A stretch of DNA of 64,000 nucleotides from Kordiimonas sp. SCSIO 12603 (GTDB taxonomy: Bacteria; Pseudomonadota; Alphaproteobacteria; Sphingomonadales; Kordiimonadaceae). Both the position numbers and the translations under genes were made by a program. Location: NCBI RefSeq assembly GCF_024398035.1, contig NZ_CP073748.1, positions 2,145,520 through 2,209,519 of the forward strand. Direction: 5' to 3'. Shown piece by piece: positions 9,859-19,571 of the stretch (the stretch's first letter is position 1; each line of letters opens with the position of its first letter). The notes under the pieces were generated by a model. It did not search any database. It was given only the letters and a program-made list of their open reading frames with translations, and was not told where the DNA came from.

Positions 9859-10461
9859 ATGACACAAAAGATGTCTGCATTCGGGAAACCGTTTGAAACG
9901 CTTGCTGAATGGCTCAGTGAAGCGGAGAAAAAAGAACTGAATGATCCGACTGCTATGGCGCTTGCTACGGTGAACGAACGGGGTATGCCAAGTGTTCGAA
10001 TGGTGCTTCTAAAAGGTGCAGATGAAAATGGCCTTGTGTTTTACACCAACCTTGAGAGCCGCAAGGGACAGGAACTGAGAGCTAACCCTAATGCTGCTCT
10101 GTTGTTCCATTGGAAAAGCCTAAGGCGGCAAATAAGGGTGGAAGGTGCTGTTGAGCCAGTTACACCTGAGGAAGCGGATATTTATTTTGCAAGCCGTGCG
10201 CGGGCAAGTCGTATTGGTGCGTGGGCGTCTAAGCAGTCTTCTGAAATGGAAGGTCGTTTCGAATTTGAAGCTGCGATCGCCAAATATACTGCCAAGTTCG
10301 GAGCGGGCGATATTCCGCGCCCTGATTTCTGGTCAGGCTTCAGATTGAAGCCGAAATATTTTGAATTCTGGAACGATAAGATGTTCCGGCTTCATGAACG
10401 CAAAACCTATACGCTTAATGATAATGAAAGTGGTTGGGCGCAAGGCGAGATTTATCCCTGA
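9859..10461 (+). CDS. pdxH: Pyridoxamine 5'-phosphate oxidase
   Basis: FMN-dependent oxidation of pyridoxine or pyridoxamine 5'-phosphate to pyridoxal 5'-phosphate. 200 residues, normal length. Characteristic pieces: PSVRMVLLKGADENGLVFYTN near residue 49, ALLFHWKSLRRQIRVEG, SRIGAWASKQS near 114, and C-terminal FWSGFRLKPKYFEFW with RLHER. AGGAG lies about 10 bases before the ATG. It is divergent from the DnaJ-like gene, as often in Alphaproteobacteria. Confidence 0.96.
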   Translation: MTQKMSAFGKPFETLAEWLSEAEKKELNDPTAMALATVNERGMPSVRMVLLKGADENGLVFYTNLESRKGQELRANPNAALLFHWKSLRRQIRVEGAVEPVTPEEADIYFASRARASRIGAWASKQSSEMEGRFEFEAAIAKYTAKFGAGDIPRPDFWSGFRLKPKYFEFWNDKMFRLHERKTYTLNDNESGWAQGEIYP

Positions 10462-10503
10462 TATTATTAGGTAATTCTACTTAATGTGAATATTTTCATA
10501 TTT

Positions 10504-10531
10504 TTGACTTTCCTCTGGATTGAACTATTTT
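10504..10531 (+). promoter_or_regulatory. Candidate sigma-70 promoter before the aldehyde dehydrogenase operon
   Basis: TTGACT at 10504-10509 and TATTTT at 10526-10531 are separated by 16 bases in the AT-rich gap between pdxH and the aldehyde dehydrogenase gene. No terminator is visible after pdxH. The call rests on spacing and consensus only. Confidence 0.35.
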
Positions 10532-10574
10532 CCTATGAATATACTCATACGGAAACAGGGGAAAGGGAGTTCCG

Positions 10575-12026
10575 ATGGATGATATTCAGTTTCTTGAAAC
10601 TTCAGCAGATGTAATTGCTGAAAAGCTTGCTAAACAGCGTGCTGCCTATCTTGCTGAAGGGGAAGTTTCATCCGCCGTTCGGAAAGACCGTCTTCGCCGC
10701 GCGCAGGACTGCTTGTTCAACCATAAAGATGAATTCATTAAACTGATTTCTGATGATTTCGGAAATCGCTCTGCGGAAACTACGCTGTTTGCTGATGTGG
10801 CGGCGAGCGCTGGCGCACTCCGTGACGCTATCAAGCATGTTGATCGGTGGATGAAGCCGTCTAAGCGTTCACTCCAGTTTCCGCTTGGTTTATTGGGGGC
10901 AAAGGCTGCTGTTGTACCGCAGCCAAAAGGTGTGGTTGGCCTTATCACCCCTTGGAACTTCCCGCTTACGATGGTTTTTGTACCGCTTGCGCAGATGCTG
11001 GCAGCTGGTAACCGGGTGATGATCAAGCCGTCTGAAGCGACACCGCGCACATCAAAATTCCTCGCGGAAGTAGTTGCTAAATATTTTGATGAAACTGAAG
11101 TAACGGTAATTACGGGTTCCGTACCTACCAGTCAGGCCTTTTCAAGCCAGCCATTTGACCACTTGATGTTCACGGGCGCACCGGCTGTGGGTAAACTGAT
11201 TATGCGAGCAGCCAGTGAGAACCTTACGCCTGTAACGCTTGAACTTGGCGGTAAAAGCCCGGTTGTGGTGGGCAAAAGTGCTGATCTTTCCATGGTCGCG
11301 GAGCGTGTGGCGACCATGAAGCATATGAATGCTGGCCAGATCTGCCTTGCGCCAGATTATGTGAATATTGATAAAGCTCGGCGTGATGAATTTGTGGATG
11401 TTTACACCAAAAAGGTAGAAAGCATGTACCCGGCCATGCTTTCAAATGATCAATATACCTCAATTATCAGCAAGCGGCACCGGGAGCGCCTTGAAGGTTA
11501 TATTGAAGATGCCCGCGAGAAGGGCGCAGATGTACGCATTATTAATCCAGCAGACGAGGATTTTGCTGGCCAAAATCAAGCCAACAAACTGCCTTCTGCC
11601 CTTATCCTCGATCCTTCTGAGGATATGAAGGTTATGCAGGAAGAAATTTTTGGCCCGATCTTACCTGTACGCACATATGAAAGCACAAGTGAAGTGATTG
11701 AGTATGTGAATGATCATGAACGCCCACTGGCTCTCTATTATTTCGGGCAGGATGCTGCGGAAGAGCATGAAGTGCTTACACGTACGACATCTGGCGGTGT
11801 AACAGTGAATGATGTTCTTTGGCACGGTGCCCATGAGACACTGCCATTTGGCGGTGTGGGCAATAGTGGTATTGGCCATTATCACGGTTATGAAGGTTTC
11901 CTTGAATTTAGCCACCAGAAATCCGTGCTCAAGCATCCAAAACTTAGTATTGGTAATCTGCTTGGGGTGGTGCCACCATATACGAGTAAACTTACCAAAA
12001 ATATTGAGCGCCAATTGAAACGCTAG
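10575..12026 (+). CDS. Aldehyde dehydrogenase (coniferyl-aldehyde-dehydrogenase-like)
   Basis: NAD(P)-dependent oxidation of an aldehyde to the acid. 483 residues. N128 in TPWNFPL, K151 in IKPSEATPRTS, general base E223 in TLELGGKSP and nucleophile C257 in NAGQICLAPDYV are all present. Overall it resembles the ALDH3/coniferyl aldehyde dehydrogenase branch rather than betaine or semialdehyde types. AGGGAG precedes the ATG. It heads a plus-strand run with an iron alcohol dehydrogenase 9 bases downstream, so an alcohol-aldehyde-acid sequence feeding CoA catabolism is a reasonable inference. Substrate unknown. Confidence 0.9.
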   Translation: MDDIQFLETSADVIAEKLAKQRAAYLAEGEVSSAVRKDRLRRAQDCLFNHKDEFIKLISDDFGNRSAETTLFADVAASAGALRDAIKHVDRWMKPSKRSLQFPLGLLGAKAAVVPQPKGVVGLITPWNFPLTMVFVPLAQMLAAGNRVMIKPSEATPRTSKFLAEVVAKYFDETEVTVITGSVPTSQAFSSQPFDHLMFTGAPAVGKLIMRAASENLTPVTLELGGKSPVVVGKSADLSMVAERVATMKHMNAGQICLAPDYVNIDKARRDEFVDVYTKKVESMYPAMLSNDQYTSIISKRHRERLEGYIEDAREKGADVRIINPADEDFAGQNQANKLPSALILDPSEDMKVMQEEIFGPILPVRTYESTSEVIEYVNDHERPLALYYFGQDAAEEHEVLTRTTSGGVTVNDVLWHGAHETLPFGGVGNSGIGHYHGYEGFLEFSHQKSVLKHPKLSIGNLLGVVPPYTSKLTKNIERQLKR

Positions 12027-12035
12027 GGGGAAAGT

Positions 12036-13187
12036 GTGCCTGAGTTTGGTTTTAACAGTGTTGGCTCTGTCCTGATTGAGGATGGGGCCGCTTCCCATTT
12101 AGGAGAAATCCTGAAAGCTCGTTTTGAGCTTGAGAATATTATGCTGGTAACTGACAAGTGCCTTGTGGACCTGGGCCTTGTTGAGCCCGTTGTGAAATCG
12201 CTTGAAGCCGCTGGTATTCCAGTGATTGTGTTTGATGAAGTGGAGGCTGATCCTTCTGAAGCAACGGTTAAAAAAGCTGCGCTCAAGGCAAAATCCTTCA
12301 GTGTTGACGGTGTAATCGGTTTTGGTGGCGGTAGCCCTATGGATGTTGCCAAGCTTGTCTCTGTTCTGGTGAAAGGTGAGCAAGAGCTTTCTGAGATGTA
12401 TGGCGTTGATCAGGTTAGAGTATGTAAAGTTCCGCTTATTCAAATCCCAACAACCGCGGGGACGGGTTCAGAAGTAACGTCTGTTTCCATCATCACGACA
12501 GGTGAAAACACCAAAATGGGTGTTGTAAGCAGCCGGATTATGGCTGATCTCGCTGTGCTTGATGCCACGCTTACATGTGGTTTGCCTGCGCATATAACCG
12601 CGGCTACGGGCATTGATGCCATGGTACATGCAATTGAGGCTTACACAACAGCTATCAAGAAAAACCCCATGTCTGATGCGCTCGCCAAAGAAGCGCTTCA
12701 ACTGCTTGGTGGGAATATTGTTGAGGCCTGCAAAAACGGCAATAATATTGATGCAAGGCGCGCTATGCTTACAGGCGCAATGATGGCTGGGGTTTCTTTT
12801 GCGAACGCACCAGTAGGGGCAGTGCATGCGCTGGCCTATCCGCTTGGTGGGCAATTCCATATTCCGCATGGGCTTTCTAATTCACTGGTATTGCCGCATG
12901 TACTGAAATTCAACACCCCGAAAGCTGATCATCTTTATGCAGAACTTGCGGATGTAGTTGGGCTGGCGGGCGTCACCAATATGCAGAAAACTATCGAATT
13001 CATTAAATGGCTTGATGACATCGCAGAGGCGGTGGGTATTGAACGGCGCTTAAGAGATGTACGCATTCCTGAAAGCGCTATTGAAGGCCTTGCGGAGGAC
13101 GCGATGAAGCAAACACGTTTGCTGGTGAATAACCCCCGTGAGGTAACGCTCAGTGATGCTCGCGCAATTTATGAGGCCGCGTGGTGA
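12036..13187 (+). CDS. Iron-containing alcohol dehydrogenase
   Basis: Group III alcohol dehydrogenase, 383 residues. NAD-binding [10 protein letters not shown] at 97-106; metal ligands D194, H198, H264 and H278 in [20 protein letters not shown] and IPHG. Start is GTG at 12036, preceded by AGGGGGAAA. It would oxidise an alcohol or 4-hydroxyacid, or reduce an aldehyde. The family includes 1,3-propanediol, lactaldehyde and 4-hydroxybutyrate dehydrogenases, and motifs alone do not choose between them. Its stop overlaps the thioesterase start by four bases (GTGA). Confidence 0.9.
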   Translation: MPEFGFNSVGSVLIEDGAASHLGEILKARFELENIMLVTDKCLVDLGLVEPVVKSLEAAGIPVIVFDEVEADPSEATVKKAALKAKSFSVDGVIGFGGGSPMDVAKLVSVLVKGEQELSEMYGVDQVRVCKVPLIQIPTTAGTGSEVTSVSIITTGENTKMGVVSSRIMADLAVLDATLTCGLPAHITAATGIDAMVHAIEAYTTAIKKNPMSDALAKEALQLLGGNIVEACKNGNNIDARRAMLTGAMMAGVSFANAPVGAVHALAYPLGGQFHIPHGLSNSLVLPHVLKFNTPKADHLYAELADVVGLAGVTNMQKTIEFIKWLDDIAEAVGIERRLRDVRIPESAIEGLAEDAMKQTRLLVNNPREVTLSDARAIYEAAW

Positions 13188-13627
13188 GCGATAAAACAAT
13201 AAAACGGCCGCTTTCTGCTTATCCTCATGTAGCTGATATCCAAACTCGATGGATGGATAATGATGTTTACGGCCATGTGAACAATGTTGTTTACTACAGC
13301 TTCTTTGATACGGCTGTGAATGAAATGCTCATCAAAGCTGGTGTGCTCGATATTCATAGAGGTGAAGTCATCGGGCTGGTGATTGAAACCAAGTGCGAAT
13401 ATTTTGCGCCAGTTGAGTTCCCAGATGGCCTTAAAGCAGGCGTAGCTATATCCCATTTGGGCAATAGCAGTGTGCGCTATGAGATTGGCCTTTTTAAGGA
13501 AAATAGCGAGGAAGCCGTAGCGCAAGGACATTTTGTTCATGTTTATGTGGACAGATCGTCTCGTCGCCCCACTTCATTACCAAAGGACCTGCGTTCGCTG
13601 TTGGAGACACTCCTCCTGGCGGCGTAA
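13184..13627 (+). CDS. 4HBT-family acyl-CoA thioesterase
   Basis: Single hotdog-fold protein of 147 residues. The motif [20 protein letters not shown] near residues 17-36 carries the catalytic aspartate and GHVNN of the 4-hydroxybenzoyl-CoA/YbgC-like group. It hydrolyses an acyl-CoA; chain type unknown. Two GTG codons are adjacent; I choose 13184, which overlaps the preceding stop as GTGA and suggests translational coupling with the alcohol dehydrogenase. Confidence 0.85.
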   Translation: MSDKTIKRPLSAYPHVADIQTRWMDNDVYGHVNNVVYYSFFDTAVNEMLIKAGVLDIHRGEVIGLVIETKCEYFAPVEFPDGLKAGVAISHLGNSSVRYEIGLFKENSEEAVAQGHFVHVYVDRSSRRPTSLPKDLRSLLETLLLAA

Positions 13628-13648
13628 ACCACTGATTGGGAGGGAAGT

Positions 13649-14452
13649 TTGGACGTTAAAGGTAAAGTTGTCGTTGTAACGGGCGGCGCGAGCGGTATTG
13701 GTACGGCTCTGTGTAAAAAGTTCGCTGCTGAAGGTGCAAAAGCTGTTGCGGTAGCTGATTTGGATTATGACGGTGCATCAAGTGTGGCTGGCGAAATTGG
13801 TGCACAGGCAAAAGCGTACCGTCTTGATGTAACAGATCAGGAAGCTGTGCAAAGCATGGTGGATGATTTTGAAGCCGCTCAGGGCCCAATTGATATGTAT
13901 GTATCAAATGCGGGTATTATCTTTTCTGATGCACCAGACTGGACAACAATCTCCCAAACGAATGAACAGTGGCAAAAAATCTGGGAAGTGAATGTGTTTG
14001 CGCACATCCTTGCTTGCCGCGCTGTGTTGCCGCAGATGATTGAACGGAAAAGCGGTGCTTTCATCGTGACGGCTTCAGCTGCTGGCCTTCTTAGCCAGAT
14101 TGGCGATACATCCTATTCTACGACAAAGCATGCGGCTGTTGGTTTCGCAGAAAGTATGGCTATCTCCCATGGGGATGACGGTATTTATGTGGCTTGCCTG
14201 TGCCCGCAGGCCGTTAAATCCAAAATGACGGCAGATGCGGAAGATAGCTCTGCAGCGGTCGACGGTGTGATGGAAGCAGATGAGTTTGCAAACCGTGTGT
14301 ATGCGCAGATGCAGGAAGGTCGATTTATGATTCGTCCACACGATACTGTAGAAGGATATTTCCAAGCCAAAGCAGCGGATTATGACCGCTGGATTGGTGG
14401 TATGCGCAAGTTCCGCCGCAATCAGATGCAAGCAACCGGTAAGCCGATTTAG
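13649..14452 (+). CDS. Short-chain dehydrogenase/reductase
   Basis: Classical SDR, 267 residues. Cofactor motif TGGASGIG at 11-18, acidic residue after beta2 (VADLDYDG) that favours NAD, NAG in VSNAGIIF, and active-site YSTTK. The start is TTG at 13649, with GGGAGGGAAG upstream and no alternative ATG nearby. It lies between the thioesterase and a second SDR (11-base gap). It probably oxidises a hydroxyl group on an acyl-CoA or related alcohol. Substrate not recognisable. Confidence 0.85.
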   Translation: MDVKGKVVVVTGGASGIGTALCKKFAAEGAKAVAVADLDYDGASSVAGEIGAQAKAYRLDVTDQEAVQSMVDDFEAAQGPIDMYVSNAGIIFSDAPDWTTISQTNEQWQKIWEVNVFAHILACRAVLPQMIERKSGAFIVTASAAGLLSQIGDTSYSTTKHAAVGFAESMAISHGDDGIYVACLCPQAVKSKMTADAEDSSAAVDGVMEADEFANRVYAQMQEGRFMIRPHDTVEGYFQAKAADYDRWIGGMRKFRRNQMQATGKPI

Positions 14453-14463
14453 GAGTATTTATA

Positions 14464-15231
14464 ATGGATTATACAAAATTAATGGATTTCACCGGCAAGG
14501 TGGTTTTTGTTTCTGGTTCTTCTCGTGGTATCGGTGAGGCGCTTGTACGCGCGTTTGCGGCAAATGGGGCGCGAGTTATTGTATCTTCCCGTGATCAGGC
14601 GGCTTGTGATGCGGTGGCGGAAAGCATTCGCGCTGATGGTGGTGATGCAAAAGCAAAAGCGGCGCACGCAGGAAAAATGGAAGATGTAGCGGCTGTATTT
14701 GACTGGATTAAGGAAGAATACGGCCAGCTTGATGTGCTCGTGAACTGTGGCGGTACAAACCCGTTCTACGGCCCAATTGCGGACACCCCAGAAGCAGCGT
14801 TTGATAAAACCATTGATGTGAATCTTAAGGGCCCATTCTATCTTTCTTCAGAAGCCGTGAAGATGATGAAAGAAGCAGGTAAAGGCGCAATTGTGAATGT
14901 GGCGTCCATCAATGGTATTACACCGGGCCATCTTCAGGGCATTTATTCCATGACCAAATCCGCAATGATTAACATGACTAAGGCATTTGCTCGTGAATAT
15001 GGCCATGACGGTATCCGTGTAAACGCAATTTGCCCGGGCCTTGTTGAAACCAAGATGACAGAAGTATTCACATCAAATGATGAAATGCTTCAGAAGTTTA
15101 CGAACCAGTTCCCAATTCCACGTGCGGGTCAGCCTCATGATATGGTGGGTGGTGTGCTTTATCTGGCATCGGATGCGGCAGCCTTCACAACAGGCACGAC
15201 ACTTGTGATGGACGGCGGTGTAACAGCATAA
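14464..15231 (+). CDS. Short-chain dehydrogenase/reductase (FabG-like)
   Basis: SDR of 255 residues with SGSSRGIG near 17-24, an SSR pattern after beta2 that favours NADP(H), and YSMTK catalytic motif near 161. The usual NNAG is replaced by NCGG (LVNCGGTNPFYGP), an uncommon variant that still keeps the glycines. It sits 9 bases before the phosphotransferase gene. In Pseudomonas putida levulinate catabolism an SDR (LvaD) accompanies the equivalent kinase, so a role in hydroxyacid metabolism is plausible but inferred. Confidence 0.85.
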   Translation: MDYTKLMDFTGKVVFVSGSSRGIGEALVRAFAANGARVIVSSRDQAACDAVAESIRADGGDAKAKAAHAGKMEDVAAVFDWIKEEYGQLDVLVNCGGTNPFYGPIADTPEAAFDKTIDVNLKGPFYLSSEAVKMMKEAGKGAIVNVASINGITPGHLQGIYSMTKSAMINMTKAFAREYGHDGIRVNAICPGLVETKMTEVFTSNDEMLQKFTNQFPIPRAGQPHDMVGGVLYLASDAAAFTTGTTLVMDGGVTA

Positions 15232-15240
15232 GGAACTGAT

Positions 15241-16311
15241 ATGTCTGAACTTAATAAAACCGTTGCTGTACGAGAAGGTGAGGAACTGGATGCTGGATTG
15301 ATTGATGGCATCCTGAAGGAGCGCATCGAAGGCCTTGAAGGTACACCTGAAATTCGCCAGTTCGCGAGCGGGCAATCAAACCTTACATATTCAATCGCCT
15401 ATGCGAACAGAAGTCTTGTATTGCGTAGGCCACCGTTTGGTACGGTGCCAAAATCAGGCCACAGTATGATCCGCGAATATAGCGTGATGAATGCACTGAA
15501 GCCTGTTTACGGAGCGGTTCCAAACACGCACTTCCATGTGCCGACTGAAGGCAGCCTGCTGGGTGCCGAATTTTATGTGATGGACCTTGTGGCTGGCCGT
15601 AAGCTTGAGCGCAAAATCCCTGCTGAATGGAACTTCACCACAGAAGATACCCGCAAGCTTGGGCTTTCGTTCTTCGATAAGCTTATTGAGCTGCATAAGG
15701 TTGATTTCAAAGCTATTGGACTGGGTGACTTTGGGCGGCCGGAAGGCTATGTTGAGCGGCAGGTTCTTGGCTGGAACAAGCGCTACGAAAAAGCTATGAC
15801 TGATGATGTACAGGATTTCGCTGACGTTCGGAAATGGCTTGAAGAAAATATGCCAAAGGCTGAAGTGGGGCATTCTATCCTCCACGGTGATTACCGTTTG
15901 GATAACGTGATCTTGTGTGAAGAAAATCCTTTTGAAATCAAAGCAGTACTTGATTGGGAAATCAGTGCGCTGGGTGACCCGTTGATGGATCTCGGTAATA
16001 CTTTGGCCTACTGGACACAGGCCGATGATCCAGAAGGCATGAAAGCCATGTCGATGCAGCCAAGTTTTGCTGAAGGTATGCCGACACGTGCTGAAATTTG
16101 TGAAATCTATGCCCGTGAAACGGGCTATGATCTTAGCAATTTCAATTATTACTATGTTTACGGTGTATTCCGTCTGGCGGTGATTTTGCAGCAGATTTAC
16201 TACCGCTATTTCCATGGGCAGACTAAAAACAAGAACTTCGCTGGTTTTGGCGTGCAGGTGGATATCCTAGGCAATTATGCTCGCCAGCTCATCGAAAAAC
16301 CGGGTATGTAG
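15241..16311 (+). CDS. ACAD10/11-type phosphotransferase (aminoglycoside-phosphotransferase fold)
   Basis: Kinase-like fold, 356 residues. SGQSNLTY at 43-50 forms the nucleotide loop, LRRPP follows, HGDYRLDN at 215-222 is the catalytic loop with D217, and DWE at 238-240 gives the metal-binding aspartate. The pattern matches the kinase domain of animal ACAD10/ACAD11 and bacterial LvaA, which phosphorylate the 4-hydroxyl of 4-hydroxyacyl-CoAs; it is not an antibiotic-resistance enzyme by context. An ACAD11-type dehydrogenase is encoded at 23935-25167 in the same neighbourhood. A terminator follows, so this gene probably ends its transcript. Confidence 0.88.
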   Translation: MSELNKTVAVREGEELDAGLIDGILKERIEGLEGTPEIRQFASGQSNLTYSIAYANRSLVLRRPPFGTVPKSGHSMIREYSVMNALKPVYGAVPNTHFHVPTEGSLLGAEFYVMDLVAGRKLERKIPAEWNFTTEDTRKLGLSFFDKLIELHKVDFKAIGLGDFGRPEGYVERQVLGWNKRYEKAMTDDVQDFADVRKWLEENMPKAEVGHSILHGDYRLDNVILCEENPFEIKAVLDWEISALGDPLMDLGNTLAYWTQADDPEGMKAMSMQPSFAEGMPTRAEICEIYARETGYDLSNFNYYYVYGVFRLAVILQQIYYRYFHGQTKNKNFAGFGVQVDILGNYARQLIEKPGM

Positions 16312-16332
16312 ATAGCTATTGATGGTAAGTAA

Positions 16333-16361
16333 AAAGGCGGTGCTCAATGAGTGCCGCCTTT
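16333..16361. terminator. Bidirectional intrinsic terminator
   Basis: Stem aaaggcgg...ccgccttt extended by CTC/GAG and two G-T wobbles around an AAT loop (13 pairs), flanked by A run on the left and T run on the right. It lies between the convergent phosphotransferase and tesB genes and can serve both. Confidence 0.85.
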
Positions 16362-16386
16362 CTTGTATCTGCTCTTTTTTGGGGCG

Positions 16387-17271
16387 TTATTTGCCTGAAA
16401 GCTTTTCTTTTTCCTCGTTGGTCAGGCGCAGGAGGCCTTCCTGTGACGTTGAGGCGAGGAGCCGACCGTCACGTGCATATAGCGCACCGCGGGCGAGGGC
16501 GCGGCCTTTGCCGCTCCAGTAGCCTTCGGTTTTATAAAAAACCCAATCATCAACTCGGAAATTCTCCCGGTGGAACCAGATAGCATGATCAAGGCTAGCA
16601 ACGGTTTTAAGGCGCTTATCACGCGGAATAATAGCGTGTGGACGCATGCTGGCTGATATCAAACCAAAATCAGAAACATAAGCGAGCAAACGGTCGTGGA
16701 GCAGTTGCTCATCACCGATTGGTTCTTTCATTTTGAACCAGAAACCAGTTACTGGGTCTTTCGGTTCAGGCTTCAGGATATCCATCCGGTCAATAGAACG
16801 CATTTCAACAGGCAGGAACGCAGAGTTTGGTCTTGATTTACCAAGCTCCTTCATTACCCGCTCGTAATAAGCTTCATCACTTTCGAGATCATCAGGGCCG
16901 GGTACATCGCTTAGATCAATCTGGTGTTCCATTCCCACTTCGCCCACATGGAAAGAGGCGGCGAGTGTGAAAATTGCCTGCCCGTTTTGGATAGCGTTCA
17001 CACGCCGTGTAACAAAGCTTCTGCCGTCTCTGATTGGGTCAACATCATAGATGATGGGCTGACCTGCGATACCTGGGCGAATGAAATAGTTATGGAGAGA
17101 ATGCAGGCGGAACTCAGGGTCCACTGTTTGCGTGGCGGCGTCCATTGCCTGCGCAATCACATGGCCACCAAACACGTGCTTATTGGGCCATTCATTTGGG
17201 TCACCTCTGAAGAGGAGATTATCGAGACGTTCAATTTCTAAGCCATCAAGAATAGCTTTAACATTAGACAT
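16387..17271 (-). CDS. tesB: Acyl-CoA thioesterase II (TesB family)
   Basis: Double-hotdog thioesterase, 294 residues. N-terminal hotdog carries NEWPNKHVFGGHVIAQAM and RDGRSFVTRRV; the C-terminal hotdog carries SLDHAIWFHRE with the catalytic aspartate, then QEGLLR. It hydrolyses medium- and long-chain acyl-CoAs. AAGGAA is placed before the ATG. It follows the class II aldolase gene by 20 bases and is likely co-transcribed. Confidence 0.93.
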   Translation of the reverse strand: MSNVKAILDGLEIERLDNLLFRGDPNEWPNKHVFGGHVIAQAMDAATQTVDPEFRLHSLHNYFIRPGIAGQPIIYDVDPIRDGRSFVTRRVNAIQNGQAIFTLAASFHVGEVGMEHQIDLSDVPGPDDLESDEAYYERVMKELGKSRPNSAFLPVEMRSIDRMDILKPEPKDPVTGFWFKMKEPIGDEQLLHDRLLAYVSDFGLISASMRPHAIIPRDKRLKTVASLDHAIWFHRENFRVDDWVFYKTEGYWSGKGRALARGALYARDGRLLASTSQEGLLRLTNEEKEKLSGK

Positions 17272-17291
17272 AAAATTCCTTAACTCGGGGA

Positions 17292-18071
17292 TTAATCTCG
17301 GAAACTTGGGTCAAGACGGTCCATTTTCCGGAGAAGTGCAGGCCACGTGAAGTTATCTGCGCCATTAGCACCTGCTACCACTAACAGGTCGCGCAAGGCA
17401 TTGTTCAGGGCGTCTTCACTCATGCTGTAAAGTTCTTGGCCTGTGCTTTCAGTGAGAATTTGGATTTTGCAGGCTTTCTCAAGGAAATACATAAGCTCAA
17501 ATGCTTTTGCCACGCTATCACCAACAGTTAGCGTACCGTGGTTCCTTAGAATAAGGGCATTTTTTTCACCCATGTCTGCAACAAGGCGTTCTTTTTCGCC
17601 GTCATTTACGGCAAAACCTTCATAATCATGATAGGCTACATTGGCCCACGCAGGAATGGAGCTTTGGCAAAGAAGCTTAAGGCCTTCTTTCTGGTTGGAA
17701 ACAGCTACGCCGTAATCTGTGTGCAGATGAAGCACACAGTTGGCGTCATCTCTTGCTTCATGGATTGCACTATGGATAACAAAACCTGCAGCGTTGGGGA
17801 TATAGGGTGTATCCATCAACACATTACCGTTCAAGTCCACTTTAATTAGGCTGGAGGCTGTGATTTCATCAAACATTAGCCCTAGCGGGTTGATAAGAAA
17901 ATGGTGATCGGTATTAGGGATGCGGGCGGAGATATGGGTGTAAATCAAATCATCCCAGCCAAAATGCGCCACAAGGCGGTAGGCCGCCGCCAAATTCACT
18001 CGAGCTTCCCATTCTTCAGCTGAAACTTGATCTTTTACCGAGTTAATTTCCAAAATTCCCGGTTTCGCCAT
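17292..18071 (-). CDS. Class II aldolase/adducin-family protein
   Basis: 259 residues, zinc-type class II aldolase fold. Likely metal ligands are in CVLHLHTDYGVAVS and LILRNHGTLTVG; the family glutamate/aspartate region reads FLINPLGLMFDEITAS. An AGGAGG Shine-Dalgarno precedes the ATG. The family includes fuculose- and rhamnulose-phosphate aldolases, but the longer proteobacterial members like this one, often beside lipid genes, have no fixed substrate. It is transcribed with tesB. Confidence 0.82.
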   Translation of the reverse strand: MAKPGILEINSVKDQVSAEEWEARVNLAAAYRLVAHFGWDDLIYTHISARIPNTDHHFLINPLGLMFDEITASSLIKVDLNGNVLMDTPYIPNAAGFVIHSAIHEARDDANCVLHLHTDYGVAVSNQKEGLKLLCQSSIPAWANVAYHDYEGFAVNDGEKERLVADMGEKNALILRNHGTLTVGDSVAKAFELMYFLEKACKIQILTESTGQELYSMSEDALNNALRDLLVVAGANGADNFTWPALLRKMDRLDPSFRD

Positions 18072-18164
18072 GATAACCTCCTGTCCCCAATTCCTAAGAC
18101 TGTGTCACTATAAATGACATTCATTAAAAAGGTAGGCTGAATTGAAAAAAGGTCCAGCAGGTGG

Positions 18165-19571
18165 TTATTCTTCTGGGTGCTCGACGGCATAGGCTCTAAC
18201 AGGCTCTCTACCAACACCAGCAACAGATTGAACGGCAAGGGGAAGATGCTTTCCTGCGGCCTCCAGCCATGCGGTGGAACGGAACCTTAGAACAAGGAGA
18301 AGTGCTTTGATGGCATAATCAGCGATAATAACCGCATACATCACTTCTACGCTATACCCCATATAGGCAACGGCAAAGCCAATGGACAGGCGCCCAACAA
18401 TCATACCGGCAAAGGTTACAAACAGTGGGTACCGAGTATCACCCGCGCCCCTAAGGGCTCCGCCGATTGCGAATTCAATCGCCATCAATGGCTGTACAAC
18501 CGCGAGAATCAGGATGAAGTATTCCGTGTGGGCACGTACTTCCGGGTCAATCGACAGCATAGCGGCCAGCGGTGTTTTAAGGGCGTATGTGATAAGAGCC
18601 ATAATCGTCATACAGATGATGGCGAGCCGCATAGTCATCCAGCCGTTGGCAATGGCACCTTCAGGGTCAAGTGCCCCTAAATGCTGGCCGGCCAGCGTTG
18701 CACTTGCCGTACCGAAACCAAGGCCCACGACAATACACACACTAAGTACTGTAATGCCGATACCGTAGGCTGCAAATGCGGCGGTACCGTAACCAGCCAC
18801 CAGCATCATAAAGAGGAGGAAGCTTGATTGGATAAGGATTTGCTCGAGCGCAGCGGGAGCGCCAATTTGAATAAGCTGGCTAAGGCGGTCTCCGTTAAAA
18901 GCTTCGCTGGGTTTTGGCTTCAGCACATAGCGGCGCGTTAGCCAGTGAAGGAAAAACCACAAAAGTACCAGGCTTTGACCTAAGCCTGTGCCCCACGGAA
19001 TGCCTGAAATGCCCAGTTCAGGTAAACCAAACTTACCATAAAGAAATGCGTAAGAGCCAAGAATACCTAGGATCGTGGAATATGCAGTGAAAACAAGAGG
19101 CCGCATTACATCTCCAATCGCACGAAAACTGGTGGCGATTGTAAGCGTAATAGCGAAGACAATATTCAAGATAGCTGTTGGCCGGATGTAATCAGCAGCC
19201 ATTTTACTGGATGCAGGATCTAGTTTGAAAAGCCCAACCATTTGATCAGCACACAGATATGTAACGCTGCCTAGAATAATAGAAATGAATACGGAAAGAG
19301 AAAGCGAGCTGGTTGTGGCCGCTGAGGCTTCACTGGTATCCTCGGCTCCCCACGCTCTGGCGACAACGGCTGTTGTCGCTACAGAAAGCGCCATAGCTGC
19401 AGCCATTAAAAGGAAATGAATGCGCCCGCCCGTTACAACAGCAGCGCTGGCTTCAGAACCAAGAGGTGCAACAATCCACAGGTGAGCGAATGAAATCGAA
19501 ACCATCAGGATATTACTGATGATGTTCGGCCCTGCCAGTTGCCAGACTTTCCTGTAAGATAATTGATCCAT
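18165..19571 (-). CDS. MATE-family multidrug/metabolite efflux transporter
   Basis: About twelve membrane segments across 468 residues with the two-fold MatE repeat pattern: first half from LAGPNIISNILMVSISF, second half from QIGAPAALEQILIQSSFLL. It is an ion-driven exporter of cationic or other small molecules. I prefer ATG at 19571 (MDQLSYRKVWQLAGP); a TTG at 19616 would add 15 residues with no family match and no clear ribosome site. It is divergent from the acyl-CoA dehydrogenase operon across about 280 bases. Confidence 0.88.
   Translation of the reverse strand: MDQLSYRKVWQLAGPNIISNILMVSISFAHLWIVAPLGSEASAAVVTGGRIHFLLMAAAMALSVATTAVVARAWGAEDTSEASAATTSSLSLSVFISIILGSVTYLCADQMVGLFKLDPASSKMAADYIRPTAILNIVFAITLTIATSFRAIGDVMRPLVFTAYSTILGILGSYAFLYGKFGLPELGISGIPWGTGLGQSLVLLWFFLHWLTRRYVLKPKPSEAFNGDRLSQLIQIGAPAALEQILIQSSFLLFMMLVAGYGTAAFAAYGIGITVLSVCIVVGLGFGTASATLAGQHLGALDPEGAIANGWMTMRLAIICMTIMALITYALKTPLAAMLSIDPEVRAHTEYFILILAVVQPLMAIEFAIGGALRGAGDTRYPLFVTFAGMIVGRLSIGFAVAYMGYSVEVMYAVIIADYAIKALLLVLRFRSTAWLEAAGKHLPLAVQSVAGVGREPVRAYAVEHPEE

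Noticed and set aside
15241-16311. Aminoglycoside resistance gene
   Set aside because: The fold is shared, but motif details and acyl-CoA gene context fit the ACAD10/11-type kinase.
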